Positions 1 to 6,505 of a DNA stretch of 10,035 nt are shown in pieces. The stretch is taken from contig CAIYQV010000142.1 in NCBI GenBank assembly GCA_903928365.1, positions 1-10,035 on the forward strand. Reading direction: 5' to 3'. The position numbers and the translations under genes were made by a program. The DNA comes from an uncultured Flavobacteriia bacterium. Its GTDB lineage: Bacteria; Bacteroidota; Bacteroidia; Flavobacteriales_D; Crocinitomicaceae. Under the pieces are notes generated by a model, which was given only the letters and a program-made list of their open reading frames with translations, did not search any database and was not told the origin of the DNA. Numbering within the stretch: position 1 is the first letter of the stretch; the number at the start of each line of letters is the position of its first letter.

Positions 1-144
1 ATGGAGAGGAGTCCCATTAATGATTTGGAATTGCGAACCTTGTTACAAGCTCATTTGACGGACCAAACGAACAACAGAGAACTCATTTTCAAAGGGATCG
101 AACAATCCTATTATTATGAGGGCTACGAGAAGGAAGATGAATAA
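1..144 (+). CDS. C-terminal end of an unrecognised protein (probably partial)
   Basis: Frame 1 is open from the first base to a TAA at 142-144 and gives 47 residues. The window happens to begin on an ATG, but nothing upstream is visible, so this is more likely the tail of a longer gene than a complete 47-residue protein. The peptide is charged and probably helical, with an acidic end (YYYEGYEKEDE). It has no signal peptide, membrane segment or motif that I recognise. Support for it being real coding sequence is that it ends just before a possible terminator and faces apbE tail to tail with about 50 nt between the stops. I assign no function. Confidence 0.5.
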   Translation: MERSPINDLELRTLLQAHLTDQTNNRELIFKGIEQSYYYEGYEKEDE

Positions 145-149
145 TCTAT

Positions 150-196
150 CTTGACATTTACCGCAGTCATTGCACATACTGCGAAGCAAGTTTTTT
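150..196 (+). terminator. Possible rho-independent terminator in the convergent gap
   Basis: CGCAGT (162-167) and ACTGCG (178-183) form a 6-bp stem with a 10-nt loop. An outer CTTG (150-153) / CAAG (187-190) pair can extend the stem across an asymmetric internal loop, and the CAAG is followed at once by six Ts (191-196). It would end the + strand gene that stops at 144. The T run overlaps the apbE stop codon on the other strand. The stem is imperfect, so this is a moderate call. Confidence 0.45.
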
Positions 197-1184
197 ATTC
201 CACAAACATTTTCTCCAATCCCGGAGAAATAAATTGTTTCAACTCGCCTGAGTTGTCAGAATAAATGAGTAGGATTTGTAAATCGGGATGTGTATTCAGA
301 TAAGTGAGGCATCGCTCATAACCCATCACCAAAATACCCGTAGCCGTCGCATCGGAGGTAATGCATTGGTTTGAAAATACAGAAACAGCCAACAAATTAT
401 TCTTCGCGGGATACCCGGTTTTAGGATCCAGATGATGTGCGTATTTTATCCCATCTTCGATGAAAAACTTCCGATTGTTACCTGAGGTTGCAACAGCGCG
501 ATTAACAAGTTTCACATCAAGCAGCCCGGGATTTTTAGATATCTTATTTTCCAGCGGCTGTTCAATGGACACCGTCCAATATTCTTTTCCAGGTGGCGGA
601 GCACCTGCGTACACTTCTCCACCGATCTCAACTATGAAAGACTTAACTCCTTTGCTCCTCAAAAATTCAGAAACGACATCTACGGAATATCCCTGAGCGA
701 ACGCATTGAAGTCCAGCGAAACGCGTGGATCGCTTTTTACCACCTTGTTTTTTTCCAAGTTGATCTTATCAAATCCTACGAAATCAAGTAGACTATCAAT
801 CAGATGAGGAGTTATCTCTTGTTTCTTGCCGGGTCCCCATCCCCATGCATTGACTAAAGGAAAAACTGTTGGATCGAAGGCACCATTCGTGGCTTGCCAG
901 ATCTCCTTGGCCTTTAAGAAACAGGTTCTGAAATACACATCGGTTTTTACTTTTCTTTCATTCCTGTTTATTCTGGAAATGATGGAACTCTCCTGATAGG
1001 TCGATACGGACTGATCGAAATCACTTAGTAAAACCACTATTTCAGGAAGAAAGTTACGATCAAGTGAATCATAATACGTGATCTCGAAAGTTGTCCCTTG
1101 AGCTTCTCCTGAAACCACCATTGGAAGGGGTTGGGAGTATACGCAGTTACAAAAGAAAAGAGAAGCAAATAATGCTAGTTTCAT
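195..1184 (-). CDS. apbE: FAD:protein FMN transferase (ApbE family), exported
   Basis: ApbE enzymes act outside the cytoplasmic membrane. They use Mg2+ and FAD to attach FMN covalently to a Thr/Ser of target flavoproteins. The 329-residue length is normal for the family. Motifs in order (numbered from this start): EAQGTTFEITYYD near 27-39; YQESSIISRIN near 63-73; GAFDPTVFPLVNAWGWG at 101-117; DFNAFAQGYSVD at 158-169; HHLDPKTGYP at 250-259; and SDATATG, with Asp278 and Thr282 matching the spacing of the metal-binding Asp and Thr of known ApbE. The N-terminus MKLALFASLFFCNCVYSQ reads as a signal peptide. A Cys lies near its end, but the preceding LFF is not a good lipobox. An in-frame ATG four codons upstream (1196) is possible. 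I prefer 1184 because it gives the cleaner signal peptide and leaves room after the ahcY terminator. No flavinylation target (NqrC, RnfG or FMN-bind protein) is in the window. Confidence 0.93.
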   Translation of the reverse strand: MKLALFASLFFCNCVYSQPLPMVVSGEAQGTTFEITYYDSLDRNFLPEIVVLLSDFDQSVSTYQESSIISRINRNERKVKTDVYFRTCFLKAKEIWQATNGAFDPTVFPLVNAWGWGPGKKQEITPHLIDSLLDFVGFDKINLEKNKVVKSDPRVSLDFNAFAQGYSVDVVSEFLRSKGVKSFIVEIGGEVYAGAPPPGKEYWTVSIEQPLENKISKNPGLLDVKLVNRAVATSGNNRKFFIEDGIKYAHHLDPKTGYPAKNNLLAVSVFSNQCITSDATATGILVMGYERCLTYLNTHPDLQILLIYSDNSGELKQFISPGLEKMFVE

Positions 1185-1200
1185 GGCAGAATCCATTTAC

Positions 1201-1238
1201 CAAAAATACAATAGGCGATGGAAATTCCATCGCCTATT
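1201..1238 (-). terminator. Strong rho-independent terminator of ahcY
   Basis: AATAGGCGATGGAA (1210-1223) and TTCCATCGCCTATT (1225-1238) are exact reverse complements around a single base at 1224. In practice this is an about 12-bp GC-containing stem with a small AT loop. On the minus strand it is followed by GTATTTTTGG, a U-rich tail at about 1202-1208. It lies 21 nt after the ahcY stop codon (1262-1260). The tail ends only a few bases from the first possible apbE start. Confidence 0.9.
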
Positions 1239-1259
1239 CAAGCTCTTAAAAGATTAATC

Positions 1260-2573
1260 TTAATATCTGTAGTGCTCTGCCTTATACGGACCATCTACTT
1301 TTACTCCGATGTAATCAGCCTGATCCTGACGAAGTGTTTCCAATTCCACACCGATTTTAGCAAGATGCAAACGAGCTACTTTTTCGTCCAAATGCTTAGG
1401 CAACATATAAACATCATTTTCATAATTCGCGCTGTTTGCCCACAATTCCAACTGAGCCAATGTCTGGTTCGTGAAAGAGTTAGACATTACGAAAGATGGG
1501 TGACCAGTCGCACAACCAAGGTTTACCAAACGTCCTTCAGCAAGGATGATGATCTCGTTTCCTTTAACGTTGTAGATATCCACCTGTGGCTTCACTGTAT
1601 ATTTTGTTGAGCCATAGTTCGTATTTAACCAAGACATATCGATCTCATTGTCAAAGTGTCCGATGTTACAAACGATTGCTTTGTCTTTCATTTTCTCGAA
1701 ATGACGTCCAACCACGATGTCTTTGTTACCTGTCGTTGTAACGATAATATCACCCAGGTGAACCACTGAATCCAAACGTTTCACTTCGAAACCATCCATT
1801 GCTGCCTGAAGCGCACAGATTGGATCGATCTCCGTAACGATTACACGCGCGCCTGCTCCTCTCAATGAAGCTGCAGAACCTTTACCCACATCTCCGTATC
1901 CACAAACAACAGCTACTTTACCAGCCATCATTACATCTGTAGCACGACGAATAGAATCCACCAATGATTCTTTACAACCGTATTTGTTATCGAATTTTGA
2001 CTTAGTAACTGAGTCATTCACGTTGATAGCAGGCATAACAAGCGTACCATTTTTCTTACGCTCGTACAGACGGTGAACACCTGTTGTTGTTTCTTCAGAA
2101 AGACCTTTGATGTCCTTTGTCAATTCTGGGTAACGATCGAAAACCATGTTTGTAAGGTCTCCACCATCATCAAGGATCATGTTTAATGGCTTACCATCTT
2201 TGAACGTGAACAAAGTCTGCTCGATACACCAGTCAAACTCCTCTTCGTTCATCCCTTTCCAAGCAAACACTGGGATTCCAGCAGCAGCAATAGCCGCAGC
2301 AGCATGATCTTGCGTAGAGAAAATGTTACAAGAAGACCAAGTAACTTCAGCTCCTAACTCCACTAATGTTTCGATCAACACAGCCGTTTGAATAGTCATG
2401 TGCAAACAACCCGCGATGCGTGCTCCTGCAAGGGGTTTTGAAGCACCGTATTCAGTTCTCAACGACATCAACCCCGGCATTTCAGCCTCAGCCAATTTAA
2501 TCTCTTTTCTACCCCACTCTGCAAGACTGATGTCTTTTACTTTGTAGGCTACTTTTTCCAATGTATTGCTCAT
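1260..2573 (-). CDS. ahcY: Adenosylhomocysteinase (S-adenosyl-L-homocysteine hydrolase)
   Basis: This cytosolic NAD+-dependent enzyme reversibly splits S-adenosylhomocysteine into adenosine and homocysteine. It removes the product inhibitor of methyltransferases in the activated methyl cycle. The protein has 437 residues, close to the 432 of the human enzyme, so it is the compact form without the roughly 40-residue insert of many bacterial homologues. Visible hallmarks are NVNDSVTKSKFDNKYGC near 184-200, with Lys191 and Asp195 matching human Lys186 and Asp190; the NAD-binding loop GYGDVGKG at 225-232; GHFDNEID at 305-312; and the C-terminal tail PYKAEHYRY, whose Lys431 and Tyr435 match the residues that reach into the NAD site of the neighbouring subunit in known tetramers. 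It has its own promoter (2603-2633) and terminator (1201-1238), so it is probably monocistronic. The leader is short and A-rich, with no Shine-Dalgarno sequence and no room for a riboswitch. All key residues appear intact. Confidence 0.99.
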   Translation of the reverse strand: MSNTLEKVAYKVKDISLAEWGRKEIKLAEAEMPGLMSLRTEYGASKPLAGARIAGCLHMTIQTAVLIETLVELGAEVTWSSCNIFSTQDHAAAAIAAAGIPVFAWKGMNEEEFDWCIEQTLFTFKDGKPLNMILDDGGDLTNMVFDRYPELTKDIKGLSEETTTGVHRLYERKKNGTLVMPAINVNDSVTKSKFDNKYGCKESLVDSIRRATDVMMAGKVAVVCGYGDVGKGSAASLRGAGARVIVTEIDPICALQAAMDGFEVKRLDSVVHLGDIIVTTTGNKDIVVGRHFEKMKDKAIVCNIGHFDNEIDMSWLNTNYGSTKYTVKPQVDIYNVKGNEIIILAEGRLVNLGCATGHPSFVMSNSFTNQTLAQLELWANSANYENDVYMLPKHLDEKVARLHLAKIGVELETLRQDQADYIGVKVDGPYKAEHYRY

Positions 2574-2602
2574 TTTATTGTGTTTCTGTGTTTATTAGGG
2601 TG

Positions 2603-2633
2603 CAAAATTACAACATTAGACTTTAGACTGCAA
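2603..2633 (-). promoter_or_regulatory. Bacteroidota-type promoter of ahcY
   Basis: Read on the minus strand, TTG (2633-2631) is followed after 20 nt by TAATTTTG (2610-2603). This is an exact fit to the -33 TTG / -7 TAnnTTTG consensus of the phylum's primary sigma factor, within the reported 17-23 nt spacing. The predicted start lies 5-8 nt further on, leaving a leader of roughly 25 nt before the ATG at 2573. The -33 element sits inside the AGACTT repeat. Confidence 0.75.
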
Positions 2634-2675
2634 GACTTGAAGATAAAAGACAAAAGACTTGCCGAAAAAAGACTT
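2618..2675. repeat. Degenerate AGACTT tandem repeat, period 7-8 nt
   Basis: AGAC cores occur at 2618, 2625, 2633, 2648, 2655 and 2670. A decayed copy, AGAT, lies at 2641. The register slot near 2662 holds CCGA. The spacing alternates between 7 and 8 nt (or 15 where a unit is lost), giving about eight units of the form AGACTTxA. The stretch fills most of the gap between hemH and ahcY and overlaps the ahcY -33 element. Confidence 0.75.
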
Positions 2676-2694
2676 TAAAATGGGCCATCTAAAG
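2665..2694 (-). terminator. Weak candidate terminator of the exporter-PBP2-hemH operon
   Basis: On the minus strand, CTTTAGATG can pair with CATTTTAAAG (2694-2673) through about nine pairs, with one G-U, one bulged T and a GCC loop. TC and then six Ts (2670-2665) follow. The hairpin includes the hemH stop codon (2691-2689). It is AT-rich and imperfect, so termination here may be partial. Confidence 0.4.
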
Positions 2695-3717
2695 CCTTTC
2701 TTTTATTAGACTGACTAAACAGTCGATAAAGCGAGGGTGATCGTTAGAACTAGGCACCAACTGGACTTTATCACCTCCGTTTTCTACAAAGATCTCCTGA
2801 TATTCAGTGCCTATTTCGACTATCGTTTCCAAACAATCTGCGACGAATGCGGGACTAAATACCAGTAATTTCTTGGCACCTTTCTTACCCCATTCTTCTA
2901 CTACTTTGTCAGAAAAAGGTGTCAACCATTTCTTATCGAGACGTGATTGAAAACATACCGTATAGTTTGACTCAGGAATTCCAAGTTTTTCAGCGATTAA
3001 GCGCGTTGTTGCATAACTTGTGGCTTTGTAACAGAACTTATTCTTCTCGTTGACTTCTGTTTCACAAGGTTGATCTCCGCACAAATCCGTTCCTTCGTAG
3101 ACTTTATCCACTTGTCGTTCAGGTAAACCGTGATAAGAGAAAAGAACGTGATCGTAGGATTTCAGGTCAAATTCTTTCGCACGCTCTACAATGCTGTCTA
3201 TATATCCTTCATTACTCCAGAATTGACTTACGATCTTCACTTCAGGAATCACCCACCATTTACTAATGATCTCCATTGCTCTGTCAATGGCAGAACCGGA
3301 AGAAGCACTAGCATATTGAGGGAAAAGTGGCAAAATAATCAACTGATCGTAATTCGCTTTGCGCATACGTTCTAAAACCACATCGAGTGATGGATTCTGA
3401 TACCGCATGGCCATTTCCACAGTAACTTCTGTTGATTCAAATCGTTCTTGGACAAGTTGAGTTACTCGTTGCGTATGGGTCAACAATGGTGACTTTCCGT
3501 TTCCATGCTCCCACAATTCTTTATAGATCTTGGCTGATTTCGGAGCTCTGAAAGGAACAATGATACCATTCACCAATATTTTTCTAGCCAACCAAGGTAT
3601 ATCGATCACACGAGGGTCATTGAGAAACTGACTTAAATATCTTCGTACATCGCTTACTGAAGGGCTGTCCGGAGTTCCCAGTTGGATTAATAGAACACCT
3701 GTTCGTTTATTTGTCAT
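2689..3717 (-). CDS. hemH: Ferrochelatase with a cysteine-bearing insert
   Basis: Ferrochelatase inserts Fe2+ into protoporphyrin IX, the last step of protohaem synthesis, at the cytosolic face of the membrane. The N-terminus GVLLIQLGTPDSP is the usual first strand. GNGKSPLLTHTQ (73-84), the catalytic His in SYHGLP (His196) and the Glu in VADCLETIVEI (Glu297) are all present. The His-to-Glu distance is about 101 residues, against about 80 in the human and B. subtilis enzymes. The extra length sits just after SYHGLP and carries Cys213, Cys218 and Cys229; Cys255 follows in VCFQSR. Some bacterial ferrochelatases bind a [2Fe-2S] cluster through cysteines, so that is possible but not shown here. 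I start at ATG 3717 (342 residues). A TTG at 3723 that overlaps the upstream stop would add only two residues. The gene follows the PBP2 gene after a 2-nt gap, so it is probably co-transcribed and translationally coupled. Confidence 0.97.
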   Translation of the reverse strand: MTNKRTGVLLIQLGTPDSPSVSDVRRYLSQFLNDPRVIDIPWLARKILVNGIIVPFRAPKSAKIYKELWEHGNGKSPLLTHTQRVTQLVQERFESTEVTVEMAMRYQNPSLDVVLERMRKANYDQLIILPLFPQYASASSGSAIDRAMEIISKWWVIPEVKIVSQFWSNEGYIDSIVERAKEFDLKSYDHVLFSYHGLPERQVDKVYEGTDLCGDQPCETEVNEKNKFCYKATSYATTRLIAEKLGIPESNYTVCFQSRLDKKWLTPFSDKVVEEWGKKGAKKLLVFSPAFVADCLETIVEIGTEYQEIFVENGGDKVQLVPSSNDHPRFIDCLVSLIKERL

Positions 3718-3719
3718 GA

Positions 3720-4610
3720 TCAATTAAAAGTTGTTTCAGGTTCTTGACGCTTTACAGGGAACAATTTATGTTGCCAGCCCTCCGATTTCTCCGCCTCAAC
3801 TAAGTCGAGCTGCTTCAAATACCTCACTGTCTTATCAAAAGCCAATGGATATTCAATCGCGTCATAATTCCAGTCAGTTTCTATCAACCAGTTTGCTACC
3901 TGACCTGAACGCAAGTTGTATCGCCAGGAGATTACCTCTACTGAATCCTCATTCTGTTTTACTTCTTTCGCCTTTTGATTAACGATGTAGCACATTTCTT
4001 TTAGAAGAGCAGGATATTTATCGAGTACTTCCTCTCGCACAGCAATCACAAAACACGGCCATGGGGTCACTACCTCATCAATGTAACGACATTTCTGTTG
4101 TTCTGTAAAGGGATGAGTCGTGTACTTTTCCCAAAGGAATGCCTGTGCTTCGTTGTTCTCCAAAGCCCACAATCCTCCGTACACATCTCCTACCACATTG
4201 AATATCAAATCCCCAGGATTCCATCCTTCCTGTTTCGCTTTGACAAAAGCCATCAAATGCGATCCTGAACCTTCTCGGGAAATTGCAAACGTTCTTCCCT
4301 CCAATTGATCAACCTTATTAATATCGGAATGAAATGGCACATGCACACCCCATCGTAATGGAGTTGTCACATATACCTGAATAATTCTGGCTTTTAGTCC
4401 CTCCAATATTGCTTTGGTAATCCCTTCAGTAAGAAGAACAGCTACATCCAAGGTTCCAAGATCAAGACCTTTGATCATTTGACCAGTACCACCAGTCATG
4501 TCACTCCAATGCAATTCCAAACCAATGTTTCGAAAGCGACCTTCTTCGATGGCCAATCTCCAGGGCAGATTAAAATGTTCCGGAACTCCTCCAATCTTCA
4601 GTCCAACCAT
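3720..4610 (-). CDS. Cytosolic PBP2-fold ligand-binding protein, NMT1/THI5/SsuA-like (Ca3427-like)
   Basis: This 296-residue protein resembles type 2 periplasmic binding proteins of the SsuA/TauA/NMT1-THI5 group. It is closest in my recall to the Ca3427-like subgroup, first seen in Candida albicans. Supporting segments are VPEHFNLPW (9-17), GGTGQMI (40-46), LLTEGI (59-64), ISREGSGSHLMAF (110-122), FLWEKYTT (158-165) and VTPWPCFVIAV (181-191). Normal ABC binding proteins are exported, but this one begins MVGLKIGGVPEHF directly at the first strand of the fold. It has no signal peptide or lipobox, so it should be cytosolic. The ligand is unknown; family members bind small nitrogenous or sulfonate compounds. 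The gene starts 2 nt after the stop of an ABC exporter, which is not a usual partner for a binding protein, and ends 2 nt before hemH. It could be a sensor, a carrier or an enzyme like fungal THI5. The fold call is fairly secure; the function is not. Confidence 0.85.
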   Translation of the reverse strand: MVGLKIGGVPEHFNLPWRLAIEEGRFRNIGLELHWSDMTGGTGQMIKGLDLGTLDVAVLLTEGITKAILEGLKARIIQVYVTTPLRWGVHVPFHSDINKVDQLEGRTFAISREGSGSHLMAFVKAKQEGWNPGDLIFNVVGDVYGGLWALENNEAQAFLWEKYTTHPFTEQQKCRYIDEVVTPWPCFVIAVREEVLDKYPALLKEMCYIVNQKAKEVKQNEDSVEVISWRYNLRSGQVANWLIETDWNYDAIEYPLAFDKTVRYLKQLDLVEAEKSEGWQHKLFPVKRQEPETTFN

Positions 4611-4612
4611 TG

Positions 4613-6382
4613 TTATTCGTTTTCTTCGTTAAATTGTTTGTTGTATAGCGTAAAATAGTAACCTTTCTGAGCAATCAATTCTCCGTGCGAGCCAACCTCT
4701 TTGATCTCACCTTTGTCGAGAACAACAATTTTATCTGCATTATGAATTGTAGATAATCGGTGAGCAATAACGATTGAAGTACGTCCTTGCGTTAGCTTTT
4801 GAGTGGCTCTCTGAATAAGTTCTTCCGATTCGCTGTCAATACTTGATGTTGCCTCATCCAGAATAAGTATATGCGGATCATACACACTGGCTCGAATAAA
4901 TGCAAGGAGTTGTCTCTGACCAACAGATAGAACACCTCCCCGCTCACCAACTTCGTAATCGTAACCTCCTGGTAATCTTTCAATGAAATCATGAGCGCCC
5001 ACAGCCTTAGCAGCAACGATTACTTGTTCACGGGAAATGGATGGGTCTCCAAGTGTAATATTATTGTGAATAGTGTCAGAAAAAAGAAATACATCCTGCA
5101 GCACCACCGAAATATTCTTACGCAAAACATGTAAGCGCAGATCTTTCAGATTTACATCCCCTATGAAAATATTTCCTTTTTGAAACTCGTAAAAACGTCC
5201 TAACAAATTGATTACAGTAGATTTTCCAGCACCGGTAGCCCCAACAAAAGCCACCATTTCACCTGGTTGGATCTTCATCGAAAAATCTTTGAGCACCCAA
5301 TTCTCCGCTTCATAAGCAAATGAAACATGATCAAACGTGATCGGCTGATCAAAATCACAAGAATCCAGATTTCCTTTATCCTGAACATCCTCCATCAAAT
5401 CCAGCGTTTCAAATACGCGTTCTGCCCGAACAGTTCCTCGTTGAAGGATATTGAACTTATCTGCCAGTTGTCGAATTGGTCGATAGAGCATTTGAACCCA
5501 CAGCGTGAAGGCAATGATCTCCCCATAGATCTCTTTTGTTTCGCCTTCAGATCTGCCAAGAGCCATCATAGCTCCCCATACAAGCAGAAAAGCAATCGAC
5601 ATCGAACTAAGCAACTCCACCACCGGAAAGAAGATCGAGTTCGCCCAAACAGCATTGACATGCGCCTGTCTATGCCCTTTATTGATCTCCTGAAACTCCT
5701 CAAATTCCTTTTCCTGACGGTTAAATAATTGCACGATGGACATTCCCGTAATGTGTTCCTGCACAAACGTATTCAACTTATTCACCTGCACCCTTTCCAG
5801 TTGAAAGGAACTGCGCATAGCACGTGCAAAAATACGTGTCGCAATGATCAACAACGGAATAGGTATAACAGTCATCAATGTCAGTTGCCAGTTCACCACC
5901 AACATCATCGTCAGAACAGCTATCAACGACAGCATGTCACCTGCTATTTCCATCAATCCGGCTGAGAACACTTCCGTAATGGCCTCCATATCCGATACGA
6001 CGCGGGTGACCAACGTTCCGATAGGAGTCTTATCAAAATAACGCATGCGGAAGCTCAGCATATGCCCAAATAGTTTCTGCCGAATATCCTTGATCACACT
6101 CTGCGCGAGCAAATTCGAAAAATAGGCATTTGCAAATTGCAGTAATGCTTCACAGATGAGCATGATCACAACGATTCCCGACCAGAAAAGAAGTTTATTG
6201 CCATCTTTCGTTTTGACAATGTACTCATCCACCATATGGCCTATAACCATTGGTCTGGAAGGACCGATCGCGGCAAGAGAAAGGGTACAGAATACTGCAA
6301 GAAAAAACAGACCTCTGTAGGGCCTTACATGAGCTACGAGTCTTTTAAAGATCTTGGCGTTTATACTTGCTTTTTCTGCCAC
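4613..6382 (-). CDS. ABC exporter half-transporter (MsbA/MdlB/LmrA-like, fused TMD-NBD)
   Basis: The 589-residue protein has an N-terminal six-helix ABC-exporter membrane domain (about 20-320) and a C-terminal ATPase domain (about 345-585). It would act as a dimer in the inner membrane. ATPase motifs are intact: Walker A GATGAGKST (381-389), Q-loop Gln429 in VVLQD, signature LSVGQ (485-489), Walker B ILILDE with Glu510, and switch His541 in IAHRLSTI. LSVGQ instead of LSGGQ is a common variant. The membrane domain has the expected coupling-helix region TLVTRVVSDMEAI (123-135). The substrate cannot be read from sequence; lipids, drugs, peptides or porphyrins are all possible. The start codon is GTG, the first possible start after an in-frame TAA that lies inside the promoter -7 element. 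This is the first gene of the operon with the PBP2 protein and hemH. It is divergent from upp. Confidence 0.96.
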   Translation of the reverse strand: MAEKASINAKIFKRLVAHVRPYRGLFFLAVFCTLSLAAIGPSRPMVIGHMVDEYIVKTKDGNKLLFWSGIVVIMLICEALLQFANAYFSNLLAQSVIKDIRQKLFGHMLSFRMRYFDKTPIGTLVTRVVSDMEAITEVFSAGLMEIAGDMLSLIAVLTMMLVVNWQLTLMTVIPIPLLIIATRIFARAMRSSFQLERVQVNKLNTFVQEHITGMSIVQLFNRQEKEFEEFQEINKGHRQAHVNAVWANSIFFPVVELLSSMSIAFLLVWGAMMALGRSEGETKEIYGEIIAFTLWVQMLYRPIRQLADKFNILQRGTVRAERVFETLDLMEDVQDKGNLDSCDFDQPITFDHVSFAYEAENWVLKDFSMKIQPGEMVAFVGATGAGKSTVINLLGRFYEFQKGNIFIGDVNLKDLRLHVLRKNISVVLQDVFLFSDTIHNNITLGDPSISREQVIVAAKAVGAHDFIERLPGGYDYEVGERGGVLSVGQRQLLAFIRASVYDPHILILDEATSSIDSESEELIQRATQKLTQGRTSIVIAHRLSTIHNADKIVVLDKGEIKEVGSHGELIAQKGYYFTLYNKQFNEENE

Positions 6383-6386
6383 AGCG

Positions 6387-6414
6387 CAAATTTACTTTTT
6401 TTAAAAGGGTACAA
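6387..6414 (-). promoter_or_regulatory. Bacteroidota-type promoter of the exporter-PBP2-hemH operon
   Basis: On the minus strand, TTG (6414-6412), a 17-nt spacer and TAAATTTG (6394-6387) match the -33/-7 consensus of the phylum exactly. Only 4 nt separate the end of the -7 element from the GTG start at 6382. The predicted transcript would begin at or within a few bases of the start codon, which suggests a leaderless mRNA. Confidence 0.75.
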
Positions 6415-6450
6415 CGATGACTTCGCTGACTTTTCACATTAATTACATTG

Positions 6451-6460
6451 TTCGGCCGAA
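6451..6460. promoter_or_regulatory. Perfect 10-bp palindrome in the divergent promoter gap
   Basis: TTCGGCCGAA is a complete palindrome, one base before the possible upp -33 TTG (6462-6464) and about 45 bp from the upp start. It lies outside the core promoter of the divergent exporter. Its position fits an operator, but a single 10-bp palindrome can occur by chance, so this is a candidate only. Confidence 0.3.
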
Positions 6461-6461
6461 A

Positions 6462-6488
6462 TTGTTTTTAGAAAATCACCTATATTTA
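6462..6488 (+). promoter_or_regulatory. Probable promoter of the upp operon (weak match)
   Basis: TTG (6462-6464) is followed after 16 nt by TATATTTA (6481-6488), which matches TAnnTTTG except for the last base. The spacing is slightly short. It is the best candidate in the 123-bp divergent gap, and its start would leave an about 10-nt leader before the ATG at 6506. Confidence 0.45.
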
Positions 6489-6505
6489 CCTAAACGCAAT
6501 CACTT

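Noticed and set aside
1201..1208. TATTTTTG (minus strand) as the -7 element of an apbE promoter
   Set aside because: It is the U-tail of the ahcY terminator, and no TTG lies at the required distance upstream; the nearest is about 30 nt away inside the far side of the hairpin.
1218..1610. + strand open frame of 130 codons, and other long frames opposite real genes (for example 5327-5728, 460-696, 9072-9326)
   Set aside because: They lie antisense to clearly conserved genes, carry no recognisable motif and have no promoter or neighbours that suggest expression.
2574..2602. SAH riboswitch or other RNA switch upstream of ahcY
   Set aside because: The predicted leader is only about 25 nt, with no pairing to form an aptamer, and SAH riboswitches are known mainly from Proteobacteria and Actinobacteria.
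3718..3723. TTG start for hemH at 3723
   Set aside because: It adds only two residues before an ATG at 3717 that is at the expected place in the family, and TTG is the rarer choice.
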